IMG/VR virus record: IMGVR_UViG_3300022748_000017
Span: 1-64,000 of that record
Strand: one strand, 5' to 3'
Length of the DNA stretch: 64,000 nucleotides
Source: a virus
This document shows positions 18,302-26,705 of the stretch, piece after piece (the first letter of the stretch is position 1; every line of letters begins with the position of its first letter). The notes under the pieces are model-generated. The model was not told the origin of the DNA. It made no database searches and saw only the letters and a list, made by a program, of their open reading frames with translations. Made by a program: the position numbers and the translations under genes.

Positions 18302-18327
18302 AAAAAGCGGGGGCCGTAGCCCCCACT
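18302..18327 (-). terminator. Intrinsic terminator between the two capsid genes (module A)
   Basis: Minus strand GGGGGC-TACG-GCCCCC, then GCTTTTTAA: a six-base-pair GC stem on a UACG tetraloop followed by a T-run. Partial termination here would raise major capsid mRNA over the downstream paralogue. Conserved at 58262-58287. Confidence 0.85.
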
Positions 18328-18331
18328 TTCA

Positions 18332-19681
18332 TCAGGTTGCTGTACCTGTCGAACGATAGCGAACGCCAGCGAACGGATCGCGCACAGAAGTTGCCAGACG
18401 CTTTTCACCGTAGAAGGTGATGTAGCCGGGCAATGTCTGGTCATAGCGACGAACCAGCATGTTCAGACGGTCGATGATCGTGTGGAAACGCGACCAGTCA
18501 GCGAAGTACGCAGGGTACAGGCTGGTAGTGCCAGCAGAGCCAGTAGTGGCTTGTGCAGGAGCGTCAACGTAGCTGTTAACAACCACATCGAAGCCCAACA
18601 GTTGACCGACGATACCGTCAACCGACAAACCTTCGTTACGGTTGAAGATAGGAGCGCCGTTGTCATCAACCAGACCACGCACTTGCGACAAGAACACGTT
18701 GTTCATCATGATCTTGGCATTGGGGGTCCAATACTGCTGTGGCAGAGCGTAGATGAAGTTAACGATGTCCTTGTAGGTCACGTTACCAGCGCCCACGGTG
18801 TTGGCGTTAGTGGTCAACTGGTCATAGGTGTTCAGGCTATGCAGACCAGTGTTGGAGCCAGTACCGGAAGTACCGAAAGCAGCAGTCGAGTGCGTACCAC
18901 CAGTGTAGGTAGCGTTAGCACCGCCGTACTGATCCAGACCACGCAGACCATCAGCACCACCAGTAGCTACGGTAGTACCGTCACCAGACTGGTCGTTGTT
19001 GGAGATCATGGACTGAGCTTCAGCTTGCGCGAATTCAGCCAGCATGTCATCAACCACGTTGGCTTCCAAGCCGTCGATGTCGTCCAGAGCCGCAGTACGG
19101 ATCGGGAACTGCACGTTGATGTCCTTCAGAACGATTTGCCAGATACTGGTGTTTTCAGTAGTAGCCGAACCGTTGTTCTGGATTGCATAGCCCCACTGAG
19201 CGCCAGCGTTGCCAGTCTTCACACGGAACTGATAGCTGGAACCATCGGTAGCAACGGTGCGAGACACGCCGCGCAGAGGGTTTTCCAGACGCAGAGCGCG
19301 GAACACGGGATCGTAAGCAGTACGACCACCTTTGCCATCACCGCCAGCGGTCAGAGCAGAGGCTTCAGTCATGTACGCAGCCAGTTGCGACTCGTCAGAG
19401 AAAATCTTCAGTTCTTTGTCCACATTGGACTTGCCAGAAGCCATCTCTTTGAGTTGTTCGCGCACCAGACGGTTAACGTCTTGACGAACGCTCTTGGCCT
19501 TCTCTTTGTGGATAGCAGGAGCTTGCACAGAAGCAACTTTGGCTTCCAGAGCAGACACCATTTCGCTGAATTCAGCTTTGACAGCTTCAACAGCAGCGGG
19601 GATAGCAGCTTCAACTGCTTGGATTTTCTCGGCTTGCGAAGCCTCGATAGCATCCAGTTTTTCGATGATTTCTTTAGACAT
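18332..19681 (-). CDS. Major capsid protein with scaffold domain (HK97 type, module A)
   Basis: 449 aa. Residues 1-105 are an alanine/glutamate-rich coiled coil (IIEKLDAIEA, then AAIPAAVEAVK) matching a delta/scaffold domain removed by the prohead protease. From EASALTAGGDGKGGRTAYDP on it has the HK97 coat fold pattern, ending FYGEKRLATSVRDPFAGVRY. It forms the icosahedral shell. It follows the protease by two bases. Confidence 0.92.
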   Translation of the reverse strand: MSKEIIEKLDAIEASQAEKIQAVEAAIPAAVEAVKAEFSEMVSALEAKVASVQAPAIHKEKAKSVRQDVNRLVREQLKEMASGKSNVDKELKIFSDESQLAAYMTEASALTAGGDGKGGRTAYDPVFRALRLENPLRGVSRTVATDGSSYQFRVKTGNAGAQWGYAIQNNGSATTENTSIWQIVLKDINVQFPIRTAALDDIDGLEANVVDDMLAEFAQAEAQSMISNNDQSGDGTTVATGGADGLRGLDQYGGANATYTGGTHSTAAFGTSGTGSNTGLHSLNTYDQLTTNANTVGAGNVTYKDIVNFIYALPQQYWTPNAKIMMNNVFLSQVRGLVDDNGAPIFNRNEGLSVDGIVGQLLGFDVVVNSYVDAPAQATTGSAGTTSLYPAYFADWSRFHTIIDRLNMLVRRYDQTLPGYITFYGEKRLATSVRDPFAGVRYRSTGTAT

Positions 19682-19683
19682 GA

Positions 19684-20481
19684 TTAGCCTTTCAAGCGTT
19701 TGTCTAGGAGTTTAAGAAGTTCACGCTGCTCAAGAGCCGCGAGAATTTCGGCGGTTGCCTCCACATCAGAATCACTCTGAATAGGCGCAGTTTCAGCAGA
19801 TTCACCAACGGCATCACGCTGTTCGATCACCTGCTTGAATACAGATGCGGCGGCAACCGACATCTGTTTGGACAGACCTGCATCCCGCAGGGCTTCTTCC
19901 AATACCTTCAAATCAGCAGAGCCATCTGGACGGAAATACTCCAGCTTCTTCACTTCTGCTTTGGGGTTGTTTGGATGCATCACAACGCTGGTCTCGCGCA
20001 GACCACCTTTGGTGATTTGGAAGTAACCATCTTCGTAAACATTGTCCGAGCCAACAGTCATCGGTGTGCCATCTTCTTTGACCCACTGATATTCGTCAGC
20101 ATAAGCACCAACAGAAACGCCACCAAACATGTTTGGCGATTCGCTCATGACTTGATAAAGGTCCGAACCACTTGTGGTGTTCAGGAACAAACGACCACTG
20201 GCATTCATGCCATCATCGTCCATTTCAAGAGAGGTCCATTCACCAACAGGAATCTGGTCCGAGTTGTGATTAACGTACATTGGGAGAGGACGGCCCGATG
20301 CGGCAAATTCCTTTGCCCATTCCATAAATCCTTCTGGCTTGTAGAAGAACTTACGACCATCAGCGCCTTCGCGTGCGCCCCAAGTAGTGATACGAGCTTC
20401 AATCTTTCCTGTCGGTTCGCCGCTTGCGGCCTTTTCGGACAGGTTCAGTTTTGCTTCGCAGATGAGATTGATTTGCTTCAT
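19684..20481 (-). CDS. HK97-family prohead protease (module A)
   Basis: 265 aa. Peptidase S78 features: H72 in YVNHNSDQIPVGEW and S123 in GGVSVGAYAD, then the RETSVVMHPNNPKAEV block. It cleaves the scaffold domain of the capsid protein and itself during maturation. The C-terminal third is acidic and coiled. ATG at 20481 with AGGGG. Confidence 0.9.
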   Translation of the reverse strand: MKQINLICEAKLNLSEKAASGEPTGKIEARITTWGAREGADGRKFFYKPEGFMEWAKEFAASGRPLPMYVNHNSDQIPVGEWTSLEMDDDGMNASGRLFLNTTSGSDLYQVMSESPNMFGGVSVGAYADEYQWVKEDGTPMTVGSDNVYEDGYFQITKGGLRETSVVMHPNNPKAEVKKLEYFRPDGSADLKVLEEALRDAGLSKQMSVAAASVFKQVIEQRDAVGESAETAPIQSDSDVEATAEILAALEQRELLKLLDKRLKG

Positions 20482-20614
20482 TGATTGCCCCTAAACCAAT
20501 TGACTGGTTGTTGTCTTGTATTTTAGGGGGTTGCCCTTGTAATACAGGCAACGGTGTCTTAGGTCTAATGACCTGTTTTGCCAATGCTACCAGATATTTT
20601 GAATCAGTACGCAT
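20399..20614 (-). CDS. Possible small ORF between portal and protease (module A)
   Basis: 71 aa open frame beginning seven bases after the portal stop and overlapping the protease start by 83 bases. A similar frame exists at 60360-60566. The aligned centre is GQPPKIQD here and GRPPKIHD there; the latter is part of an AT-hook-like KKRGRPPKI. No convincing ribosome site. It could be a real small DNA-binding protein or chance; conservation at the same place is the only support. Confidence 0.35.
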   Translation of the reverse strand: MRTDSKYLVALAKQVIRPKTPLPVLQGQPPKIQDNNQSIGLGAINEANQSHLRSKTEPVRKGRKRRTDRKD

Positions 20615-20620
20615 TTTTTA

Positions 20621-22018
20621 TCAAGTCTTCCCGATATTCATTTTCTTGGTCTGATTTCCACCACCACCGCCTGTATCCTGCTTACTGCTGCCGGGAGTTG
20701 GTTCGGCTGCTTTGGCATCTTTGACCAGTTCATCAGCACCTTCTTTGTTCGCCATGCCCATGTATTCACGGGCTTCGTTCGGTGTCATGATGCCATTAGT
20801 CACGCCAGCGGTGACAAAGTTCATCTGATCCAAAGGCGCACCTTTCAGGAAGTCCTTGGTGTCAAATTCGATGCTCAGAGATGGATAGCCGGGGAACAAG
20901 TGATCGGCAAGTTTCTCTTGCGCGTTCACAATGACCGGATACATAGCCGATTTATAAAACTCGTCCATTGCAGTCTGGCTGTTATTGAATTTGCCGTCAT
21001 GGATGCCAATCATGGAAGGTGGTACGCCAAACAGACCGCAGATTCGGCGCATTGTCTGGAGTTTCAGGGCAGCAGCATCAGCATCTTGGAGCGTCAGCAT
21101 CTCCAACTTCTGGTACTTCATGCCTTGGTCCAGCAACATGCCTTGACCGGGCTTGGATGGATCAGATTGGCGAGAACCAACCATGTTGCTCCAAGCCTCT
21201 TTCAGACGAGCAGCAATCTCCTTGTACTTGCCATCAGGAATGACCGTATCTGTCACAAACATGCCAGAAGGTTTTGCACCATTTTGCATGACGTAGTTGG
21301 CATACAGGTCGATGTCCTGATCCAAGCCACACAGTTCAGCCATCAACACGCCTTTGTTGAAGCCAGCCGAACCTTGCCATGCCATCTCTTTGCAGTGCAT
21401 GACCTGATGCGCTTTCAGAGGCTGGTCTTTGCTGAAACCATAGGAAGGAGTCGAAAGACGATAGCTCGGATAGCGGGTAGGTGTAATCGTGACTGCAATC
21501 AAAGTTGAGTCAAGAATGTACATCTCCAAAGGAGTCTGAGTCGAACTCTCTTGGTCTTTCCTCCACCACAGAGTAAAGGCTTCGCCAGACAGTTCGTACC
21601 ACATCAGCCATTGATACCAGAACTCATAGCGAGACTGGAAATTGTTTGGCTTGTTCAGGAGCTTGGCAACTTGCTTGGCTTTCGTCTTGTCACGATCACC
21701 AACAATCTTGCTTTTGACAGCATCAACGTAATCGCCTTCCTCTGTCTCGTACATGACACGGATAGGCAACTGCGCCAAAGCCCGAGCTTTAATCGCCACA
21801 CAGGACATGATCGTGCTGTTTCGAGCCAGCATCGACATATCCACAGGCCGACCAGCATTGGTCGTGCTTGCTGTGGTTACATACAGGATTTGGGTATTAA
21901 CTGTCGGGTTTTTGTTGTCGCCTTGATAAACAATGTTGTTACCAAGAGCCGTCTGACCGAACATTGAGTTCGATTCATCAACCTGTTTTTTACCCTTGAA
22001 AATGTCCAAAAGTCCCAT
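20621..22018 (-). CDS. Portal protein (HK97 type, module A)
   Basis: 465 aa. Blocks typical of HK97-like portals: RNSTIMSCVAIKARALAQLPI, YEFWYQWLMWYELSGEAF, GVPPSMIG and LTPNEAR-like ITPNEAREYMG. The C-terminus is glycine-rich (DTGGGGGNQ). It forms the dodecameric DNA channel. ATG at 22018 with GGAG. Confidence 0.92.
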   Translation of the reverse strand: MGLLDIFKGKKQVDESNSMFGQTALGNNIVYQGDNKNPTVNTQILYVTTASTTNAGRPVDMSMLARNSTIMSCVAIKARALAQLPIRVMYETEEGDYVDAVKSKIVGDRDKTKAKQVAKLLNKPNNFQSRYEFWYQWLMWYELSGEAFTLWWRKDQESSTQTPLEMYILDSTLIAVTITPTRYPSYRLSTPSYGFSKDQPLKAHQVMHCKEMAWQGSAGFNKGVLMAELCGLDQDIDLYANYVMQNGAKPSGMFVTDTVIPDGKYKEIAARLKEAWSNMVGSRQSDPSKPGQGMLLDQGMKYQKLEMLTLQDADAAALKLQTMRRICGLFGVPPSMIGIHDGKFNNSQTAMDEFYKSAMYPVIVNAQEKLADHLFPGYPSLSIEFDTKDFLKGAPLDQMNFVTAGVTNGIMTPNEAREYMGMANKEGADELVKDAKAAEPTPGSSKQDTGGGGGNQTKKMNIGKT

Positions 22019-22042
22019 GATTAGCTCCTATTTGACGACATA

Positions 22043-23722
22043 TTACCATTCAAATGAACGGAATCCAAATGAATCGCTCACAAATACGTTATCCAAATGG
22101 CAGTGCATCGCCATAATCATGGCAATAATACCGTCAACTTTGGCAGATGGGTCTGCTTCGTTCTTTCTGACCTTCACGTTTCCGTTGACATCAATGTAAA
22201 CCTCGCAATTTCCTAGCTGCCAACCAACAAAAGGATTGCCATCATGCTTAATGGCTTTCTTCAGAATCAATTGCTCGGTTGTTTTAGACGGGTTTGATAG
22301 AACCGCCATACCCTGACCGACCTTTTTAACAGGTAAACCGTCAGCATAAAGATTGGCGACAAGAGCCGCAGCGTTATAGGGATCGTATCCAATTTCTTTG
22401 ACTTCATATTTCTCACACTGTTGCTTGATGAACGATTCAATCTCATTCAAGTCAGTCACGTTACCCGGTGTGAGCCTCAAAATGCCACTTTTGTGAGCCT
22501 GTTGGTAGATAGACTTGTAATGGTTCGGCACAAAATCCAATGACTCCTCTGGCAAGAAGAATTGGAACTGCGAATAGAAATCTTCTTCGCCATATCGGTG
22601 CAAAGTAACGACAGCGTTTAAATCTCGCGTGTGCGCCAAGTCAAAACCGATAAATGTTGACTCAGGTTTATCCTGTGGTTTTTCAGCAACAGACTCATCC
22701 CAGAAGCGCCTGTCAACCCATGCGGCATTGGCAGACACATAGATGTTCAATTGTTTGCACAGGAACTCATTCAGGCTGGCTGGCTTGGCAGATGCCTCTT
22801 CAGCCATGTGCTTGATGTGTTCTTTGGTAACTGACACACCTAGCATAGGATTGGCTTTGCCCCAAACTTCAGGATTGCTCCATTCGTCACCGGGGTCGAT
22901 GCTGTACAGCAGTCCAAACCACCTGAAATTGTCAGCAGCAGCACCACGCAAAACCGACCGGAAATGGTTCAAATCCTCGTAGAACTTTGTCTCTTTGGTA
23001 AAGCTGGCAGTGGTCAAATACATCCGCAATGGATTCTTACGAGCGCCCATACCAGAGTGCAACACTTCAATACTGGACCGCTCCACAATCTGGGCAGCTT
23101 CGTCAATCATCGCGACACTAGGGTTTTTACCATCACCGGTTTTTCTGTTCTCACGGGACAGGGCGCGGTAAGTAGAAGTCGAGTCGCCAGCCTTCTTTAG
23201 CTCACTGCGGTAAACAATAAACTTAGCCGCCAGTTCTGCCTTCATGCCTTCGACAATAGCTTTAGACGAATCAAAGCAAATAGACGCTTGGTCACGGTTG
23301 GTAGCCAGAGTAAACACCTCCGCGCCAGCATCGCCAAATTGCAACTCATAAAGCGCAATAATGGACGCTATAGTGGTTTTCCCTGATTTGCGTGGAACAA
23401 ACAAAATGACATCGGTTGTCCACCGAGTGTTCACATCGTTCTTAGCGCGAAAGCCATATATGCCAGCCAGAAACATAATCTGGAACGGCTCAAGCTCAAT
23501 TGCTTTGCCAGCATCTGGACCTTTGACATGTCGGCAGAACCTGACAAACTTCAAAATGTGTTCGGCTTTGTCAGCCACAAATTCGTAGGGCGCATCCTTG
23601 CGTTCAGCCATGTCAAGGAATCGCTGGCAAGCCAGTTTGACATCCTCACACGCTGCTATATCCCCACGAACTACACTAATGGCGTATTGAAACGCTGATT
23701 CAAGCTGTGGCGAATAACTCAT
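22043..23722 (-). CDS. Terminase large subunit (module A)
   Basis: 559 aa, HK97-like Terminase_1 type. ATPase Walker A at 109-117 (VPRKSGKTT), Walker B at 203-209 (VAMIDEA), and RNase H-like nuclease motifs GFDLA (D361), DPYNAA and KVDGIIA near the C-terminus. It drives packaging and cuts concatemers; related enzymes mostly make cohesive ends. Roughly half identical to the enzyme at 61989-63653. Confidence 0.93.
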   Translation of the reverse strand: MSYSPQLESAFQYAISVVRGDIAACEDVKLACQRFLDMAERKDAPYEFVADKAEHILKFVRFCRHVKGPDAGKAIELEPFQIMFLAGIYGFRAKNDVNTRWTTDVILFVPRKSGKTTIASIIALYELQFGDAGAEVFTLATNRDQASICFDSSKAIVEGMKAELAAKFIVYRSELKKAGDSTSTYRALSRENRKTGDGKNPSVAMIDEAAQIVERSSIEVLHSGMGARKNPLRMYLTTASFTKETKFYEDLNHFRSVLRGAAADNFRWFGLLYSIDPGDEWSNPEVWGKANPMLGVSVTKEHIKHMAEEASAKPASLNEFLCKQLNIYVSANAAWVDRRFWDESVAEKPQDKPESTFIGFDLAHTRDLNAVVTLHRYGEEDFYSQFQFFLPEESLDFVPNHYKSIYQQAHKSGILRLTPGNVTDLNEIESFIKQQCEKYEVKEIGYDPYNAAALVANLYADGLPVKKVGQGMAVLSNPSKTTEQLILKKAIKHDGNPFVGWQLGNCEVYIDVNGNVKVRKNEADPSAKVDGIIAMIMAMHCHLDNVFVSDSFGFRSFEW

Positions 23723-24071
23723 CTACATCACTTACTTTGGCTTTTAACTTTGGACGACCACGGGCAACCAGCCCAAGCTCCGCAAGAATCTTCACAGCCT
23801 TGTCAGCCATCTCAGTCCGAATCTTGTACCACGGTCCTGTGGCTTCACCAGAGTTGTAATGGAATGTATGCCCTTGCTCACGGATGTTGATTTCGGCAGT
23901 CAGCAAGCTGTCCACAGTAATCACCAATGTGCCAATCAGCAGTTCATCGGATGCCGTGAGTGCGCCAGTCGAGCTTTCAACTTCTGCGCGAATAGCAGTC
24001 TCGAACGCTTCCCTGCTCCATGAGTTGGGGTCGTTCAAGTAGCCAAGAATGTGACGAGGTTTTTTTGCCAT
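23700..24071 (-). CDS. Terminase small subunit (module A)
   Basis: 123 aa. The N-terminal YLNDPNSWSRE and C-terminal AVKILAELGLVARGRPKLK fit P27-like small terminases. It recognises the packaging site and loads the large subunit. Its 3' end overlaps the TerL start by 23 bases. Confidence 0.78.
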   Translation of the reverse strand: MAKKPRHILGYLNDPNSWSREAFETAIRAEVESSTGALTASDELLIGTLVITVDSLLTAEINIREQGHTFHYNSGEATGPWYKIRTEMADKAVKILAELGLVARGRPKLKAKVSDVDELFATA

Positions 24072-24092
24072 AGGTTTTCTGTCTTATAAAGT

Positions 24093-24836
24093 TTAACTTA
24101 ATAATTTCCATGCTGTTGCAGCACAAAGTGGGACTTGTCCATTACCAATGGCTCTAAGTCTGTCCACCCCAGCGGCCACCCCATCAACCATTCGACCCAC
24201 ACCGGGTTCAGCTTCCCACCATTGTTTTGCTCCATATCCCGAACTGCTTGATTGATGGTGTACTGAGCCGGATGTCCCGACTTTCTTTTGGGAGTCCAAT
24301 TCGGTTGTGTTCCACGTTGACCGCAACTCGCATCTGGCGTTGGGAACTTTTGCAACAATCCAGATTCTGTCCCTCTGATGGTTTGCTCCAACGTCCGCTG
24401 CTCCCAGCACTCCCCATTTCGCATCAAACCCCATTGCGGCCAAGTCTCCGAGAACGGTTCCAAGTCCCCTAGAAGTGAGCATTGGTGAGTTCTCCACAAA
24501 GACGAATCTGGGTCCCACTTCGTGAATGACCCGTGCCATTTCTCGCCACATTCCGGAACGTTCTCCATCAATTCCTGCGCCTTTTCCTGACGCTGAAATA
24601 TCTTGGCATGGAAAGCCTCCCGATACGACATCAACAATTCCTCGCCACGGTTTTCCGTCAAAGGTTTGTACGTCATCCCAGATTGGGAAAGGCGGGAGAA
24701 GTCCGTCATTTTGTCGGGCGCACAATACGCTTGCGGGATAGGGTTCCCATTCAACAGCGCAGACTGTTCGCCATCCAAGGAGTTTTCCCCCAAGTATTCC
24801 TCCACCAGCACCTGCGAAAAGAGCCAACTCATTCAT
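24093..24836 (-). CDS. DNA (cytosine-5) methyltransferase
   Basis: 247 aa. Motif I FAGAGGG (7-13), catalytic PCQ with C77 in GGFPCQDIS, ENS at 115-117, QRDR at 154-157, and motif X GNGQVP at 231-236. All key motifs are present; the target-recognition region is short (about 160-215). It sits between an HNH gene and the small terminase and probably protects phage DNA from host restriction. The target sequence is not readable. Confidence 0.9.
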   Translation of the reverse strand: MNELALFAGAGGGILGGKLLGWRTVCAVEWEPYPASVLCARQNDGLLPPFPIWDDVQTFDGKPWRGIVDVVSGGFPCQDISASGKGAGIDGERSGMWREMARVIHEVGPRFVFVENSPMLTSRGLGTVLGDLAAMGFDAKWGVLGAADVGANHQRDRIWIVAKVPNARCELRSTWNTTELDSQKKVGTSGSVHHQSSSSGYGAKQWWEAEPGVGRMVDGVAAGVDRLRAIGNGQVPLCAATAWKLLS

Positions 24837-25093
24837 ATCCTTCCTTGTCTTGTTTTTGGCAAGCGTAACACAACCGAACCGGTTCGTACACCCCCTGCTG
24901 AATTACGGTTATCCCGTAATTGACCCCGCGCCTGCTCCTAGCCCAAATTGTGTACTTTAAGTTTCTTTTCCGTGGGTTTTGCATGGATGGAGTCACGAAT
25001 CGAGCCTATTGGCGCTCGATTCCATCATTTTTAGGTGCGAATCGAATAGAAATGAGAAACAAAAGGGCTACAGACTGACAAGATGCGCCGTTT
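24837..25093. other. Non-coding region with three inverted repeats near terminase
   Basis: No credible gene in 257 bases. It holds a perfect 12-bp palindrome CGAACCGGTTCG (24875-24886), AATTACGG/CCGTAATT around five bases (24901-24921) and GAATCGAGC/GCTCGATTC around eight bases (24997-25022). None has a T-run. Position beside HNH nuclease and terminase genes makes it a candidate for a cos or terminase-binding region, or a leftward promoter region (inference). Confidence 0.5.
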
Positions 25094-25516
25094 TTACCGG
25101 GCCAACATGAGAAACGCATAGTCTTGCGCGGTGTATTCGTTCGCTTTGTCGGTGTAATGGATGAATACCCCGCGTTTTTCTAGCGCTGACTTGATCCCAT
25201 GGCATTCAGCATCCAGACTCTGAAACAAATTGCGGGTGAAGGCGTGAACGCCAATTGTTTGCCACGGGAATACATGGTCTACATGGTTAGCCGCTGTGAC
25301 TTGTCCCCGCAATAAGCATGATTGACAAAGAGGCTGAATGGATAACTGCCGCTGTCTTATGCTTTCCCATGCGGCAGTTTTATATCTAGCATTGAACGCT
25401 TTACGGTCTATCGTGGGCGCTTTGCTTTGCGTGTGTGCTTCACAGTAGCGAGACCCCTTCACGCTAGGGGCTTTGCATTGGTATTCGTCACACTGTGCGC
25501 GGGGGATTGTGGGCAT
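25094..25516 (-). CDS. HNH endonuclease, packaging-associated (HK97 gp74 type)
   Basis: 140 aa. Zinc cysteines C64 and C67, HNH core NHVDHVFPW (H78, D80, H81), N96 and H106. Many cohesive-end phages carry such an HNH gene next to the terminase, where it assists terminase cleavage (family knowledge). First gene of the leftward late unit. Confidence 0.85.
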   Translation of the reverse strand: MPTIPRAQCDEYQCKAPSVKGSRYCEAHTQSKAPTIDRKAFNARYKTAAWESIRQRQLSIQPLCQSCLLRGQVTAANHVDHVFPWQTIGVHAFTRNLFQSLDAECHGIKSALEKRGVFIHYTDKANEYTAQDYAFLMLAR

Positions 25517-25570
25517 TTTTTGAGCTACCAGGGGAAAGGGGTTTCAAAGTTACTCACAGCATAAATGAAA

Positions 25571-25665
25571 CTATCCACAAAAAACCCAAAGTTATGCACA
25601 GTTTTTCAACTGCAATTTAAGGGTTTATCCTAATCACTTTTTTTTTAATCCACAACTTATCCACA
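25571..25665. other. Candidate replication origin: DnaA-box cluster
   Basis: Within the divergent non-coding gap 25517-25722 there are two full TTATNCACA boxes, TTATGCACA (25592-25600) and TTATCCACA (25657-25665), plus CTATCCACA (25571-25579) and TAATCCACA (25646-25654), each one mismatch, all in the same orientation, next to an AT-rich run. This looks like a DnaA-dependent origin. Confidence 0.6.
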
Positions 25666-25722
25666 GAACATTCGACACAATAGAGGGCACGGCAAACCCG
25701 CCGGGATAAAGAAAGGAAAACC

Positions 25723-25869
25723 ATGCAAACACTTTTGGGCTTTTGGTGCTTTCAATGCCCCTCTGTTTACATTACGCGCACCGTAATGGTCACTTATGCG
25801 GACGATGGTTACGGGGTGTTGATCCCGTCACCGTTTCCCGCCCATGCAATCAACACCGCAAACCAATAA
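25723..25869 (+). CDS. Small hypothetical protein, 48 aa
   Basis: ATG at 25723 behind AAGAAAGGA. The protein begins MQTLLGFWCFQCPSV and contains a YADDGYGVLIP segment. No family recognised. First gene of a rightward six-gene unit that is richer in GC than the rest of the window. Confidence 0.55.
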   Translation: MQTLLGFWCFQCPSVYITRTVMVTYADDGYGVLIPSPFPAHAINTANQ

Positions 25870-25879
25870 GAGATACACC

Positions 25880-26008
25880 ATGCACCATCACACACAAACA
25901 ATCGCAGACATTGAACGCGAGCAAGCCCCCGGCCTTTGGTCAATCCTTGGCGGGGCTTTCCTTTTCTTGGCCTTTGTCTTGGCAATGGCTTTTATTCTTT
26001 CAATCTAA
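25880..26008 (+). CDS. Small single-span membrane protein, 42 aa
   Basis: Begins MHHHTQTIADIEREQ and then has one hydrophobic helix (LGGAFLFLAFVLAMAFILSI) to the C-terminus. Ten bases after the previous stop; ribosome site weak. Function unknown. Confidence 0.5.
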   Translation: MHHHTQTIADIEREQAPGLWSILGGAFLFLAFVLAMAFILSI

Positions 26009-26018
26009 GGGGCTAACC

Positions 26019-26534
26019 ATGAAACAAATACGCGATTTCTCAGACTGCATCGCAAAAATTGTGCTTAACAAAAAAGGCGAACACGTTGCCACGGTTCAAT
26101 GGCGCTATGGCTCAGGCGGCGGGGTGCAATGTGACGTATGGTCACGCAAAGTCGGAGAATCTTGGCTTTCTCTTACTCACCAGAAAAAGGCCGGGGGCTA
26201 TGGTTATGACAAAGCCGCCGCCGCCCTTGCCGGGGCTGAAATTGAGGGCTACCGCATGGCGGATCATTGCGGCTATGTTGAAGCCGCCGGGGAAAAGAAA
26301 CGCGCCGCCCTTTTGAAAGCATACAAACGCCGCGCAAATTCCGGCTTGCCAATGTCCCGCGAGGATCATGCCGCATTTGAGAAAAAGGCCGAAAAAATTG
26401 GATGCCGCTTTGCTAATTGGGGGGCGGTCTGTCTTGCTGAAGGCGGCGAATCCAGTGCATGGCAAAGCCTTCACAATGAAAGCGGTTTAGGCCGCCTTGA
26501 AATGCTTGGTTTTCGCGTTATCAATGCAATTTAA
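26019..26534 (+). CDS. Hypothetical protein, 171 aa
   Basis: Start at the ATG at 26019 with AAGGGG eight bases upstream; a longer open frame upstream overlaps the two small genes and is not needed. Soluble, with a YDKAAAALAGAEIEGYR block and a lysine/arginine-rich centre. No family recognised. Between small genes in the rightward unit. Confidence 0.65.
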   Translation: MKQIRDFSDCIAKIVLNKKGEHVATVQWRYGSGGGVQCDVWSRKVGESWLSLTHQKKAGGYGYDKAAAALAGAEIEGYRMADHCGYVEAAGEKKRAALLKAYKRRANSGLPMSREDHAAFEKKAEKIGCRFANWGAVCLAEGGESSAWQSLHNESGLGRLEMLGFRVINAI

Positions 26535-26543
26535 GGGGAATTC

Positions 26544-26705
26544 ATGATCTACATTCAGCGCAAAGACTCGAACGGCCTAGAAACCGTTGACGAATTCAGC
26601 ACGCGCAAAGAGGCCGTTGCAATGGTCAAAGAGTACCGATTGTCAGACCCTTACGCTCAATACTATTTATCAAGCCGCGCGTGCAAAGCATGGAGAAAAG
26701 CATGA
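26544..26705 (+). CDS. Small conserved phage/plasmid-type protein, 53 aa
   Basis: Sequence pattern IYIQRKDSNGLETVDEF and YYLSSRACKAWRK resembles short proteins common on betaproteobacterial phages and plasmids. Function unknown. Stop overlaps the next start as ATGA. Confidence 0.6.
   Translation: MIYIQRKDSNGLETVDEFSTRKEAVAMVKEYRLSDPYAQYYLSSRACKAWRKA

Noticed and set aside
18482-19687. A 401-codon plus-strand open frame opposite the major capsid gene (also 58407-59645)
   Set aside because: It is antisense to a certain gene, its serine/valine-rich product has no recognisable fold, and it has no start signal.
24098-24832. A 244-codon open frame overlapping the methyltransferase in another frame
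   Set aside because: The methyltransferase frame holds every catalytic motif; the other frame shows no domain pattern and is a by-product of GC-rich codons.
25743-26018. Upstream extension of the 171-aa gene to a 263-codon frame
   Set aside because: The extension would cover two small genes with their own starts; the ATG at 26019 has a good AAGGGG site.
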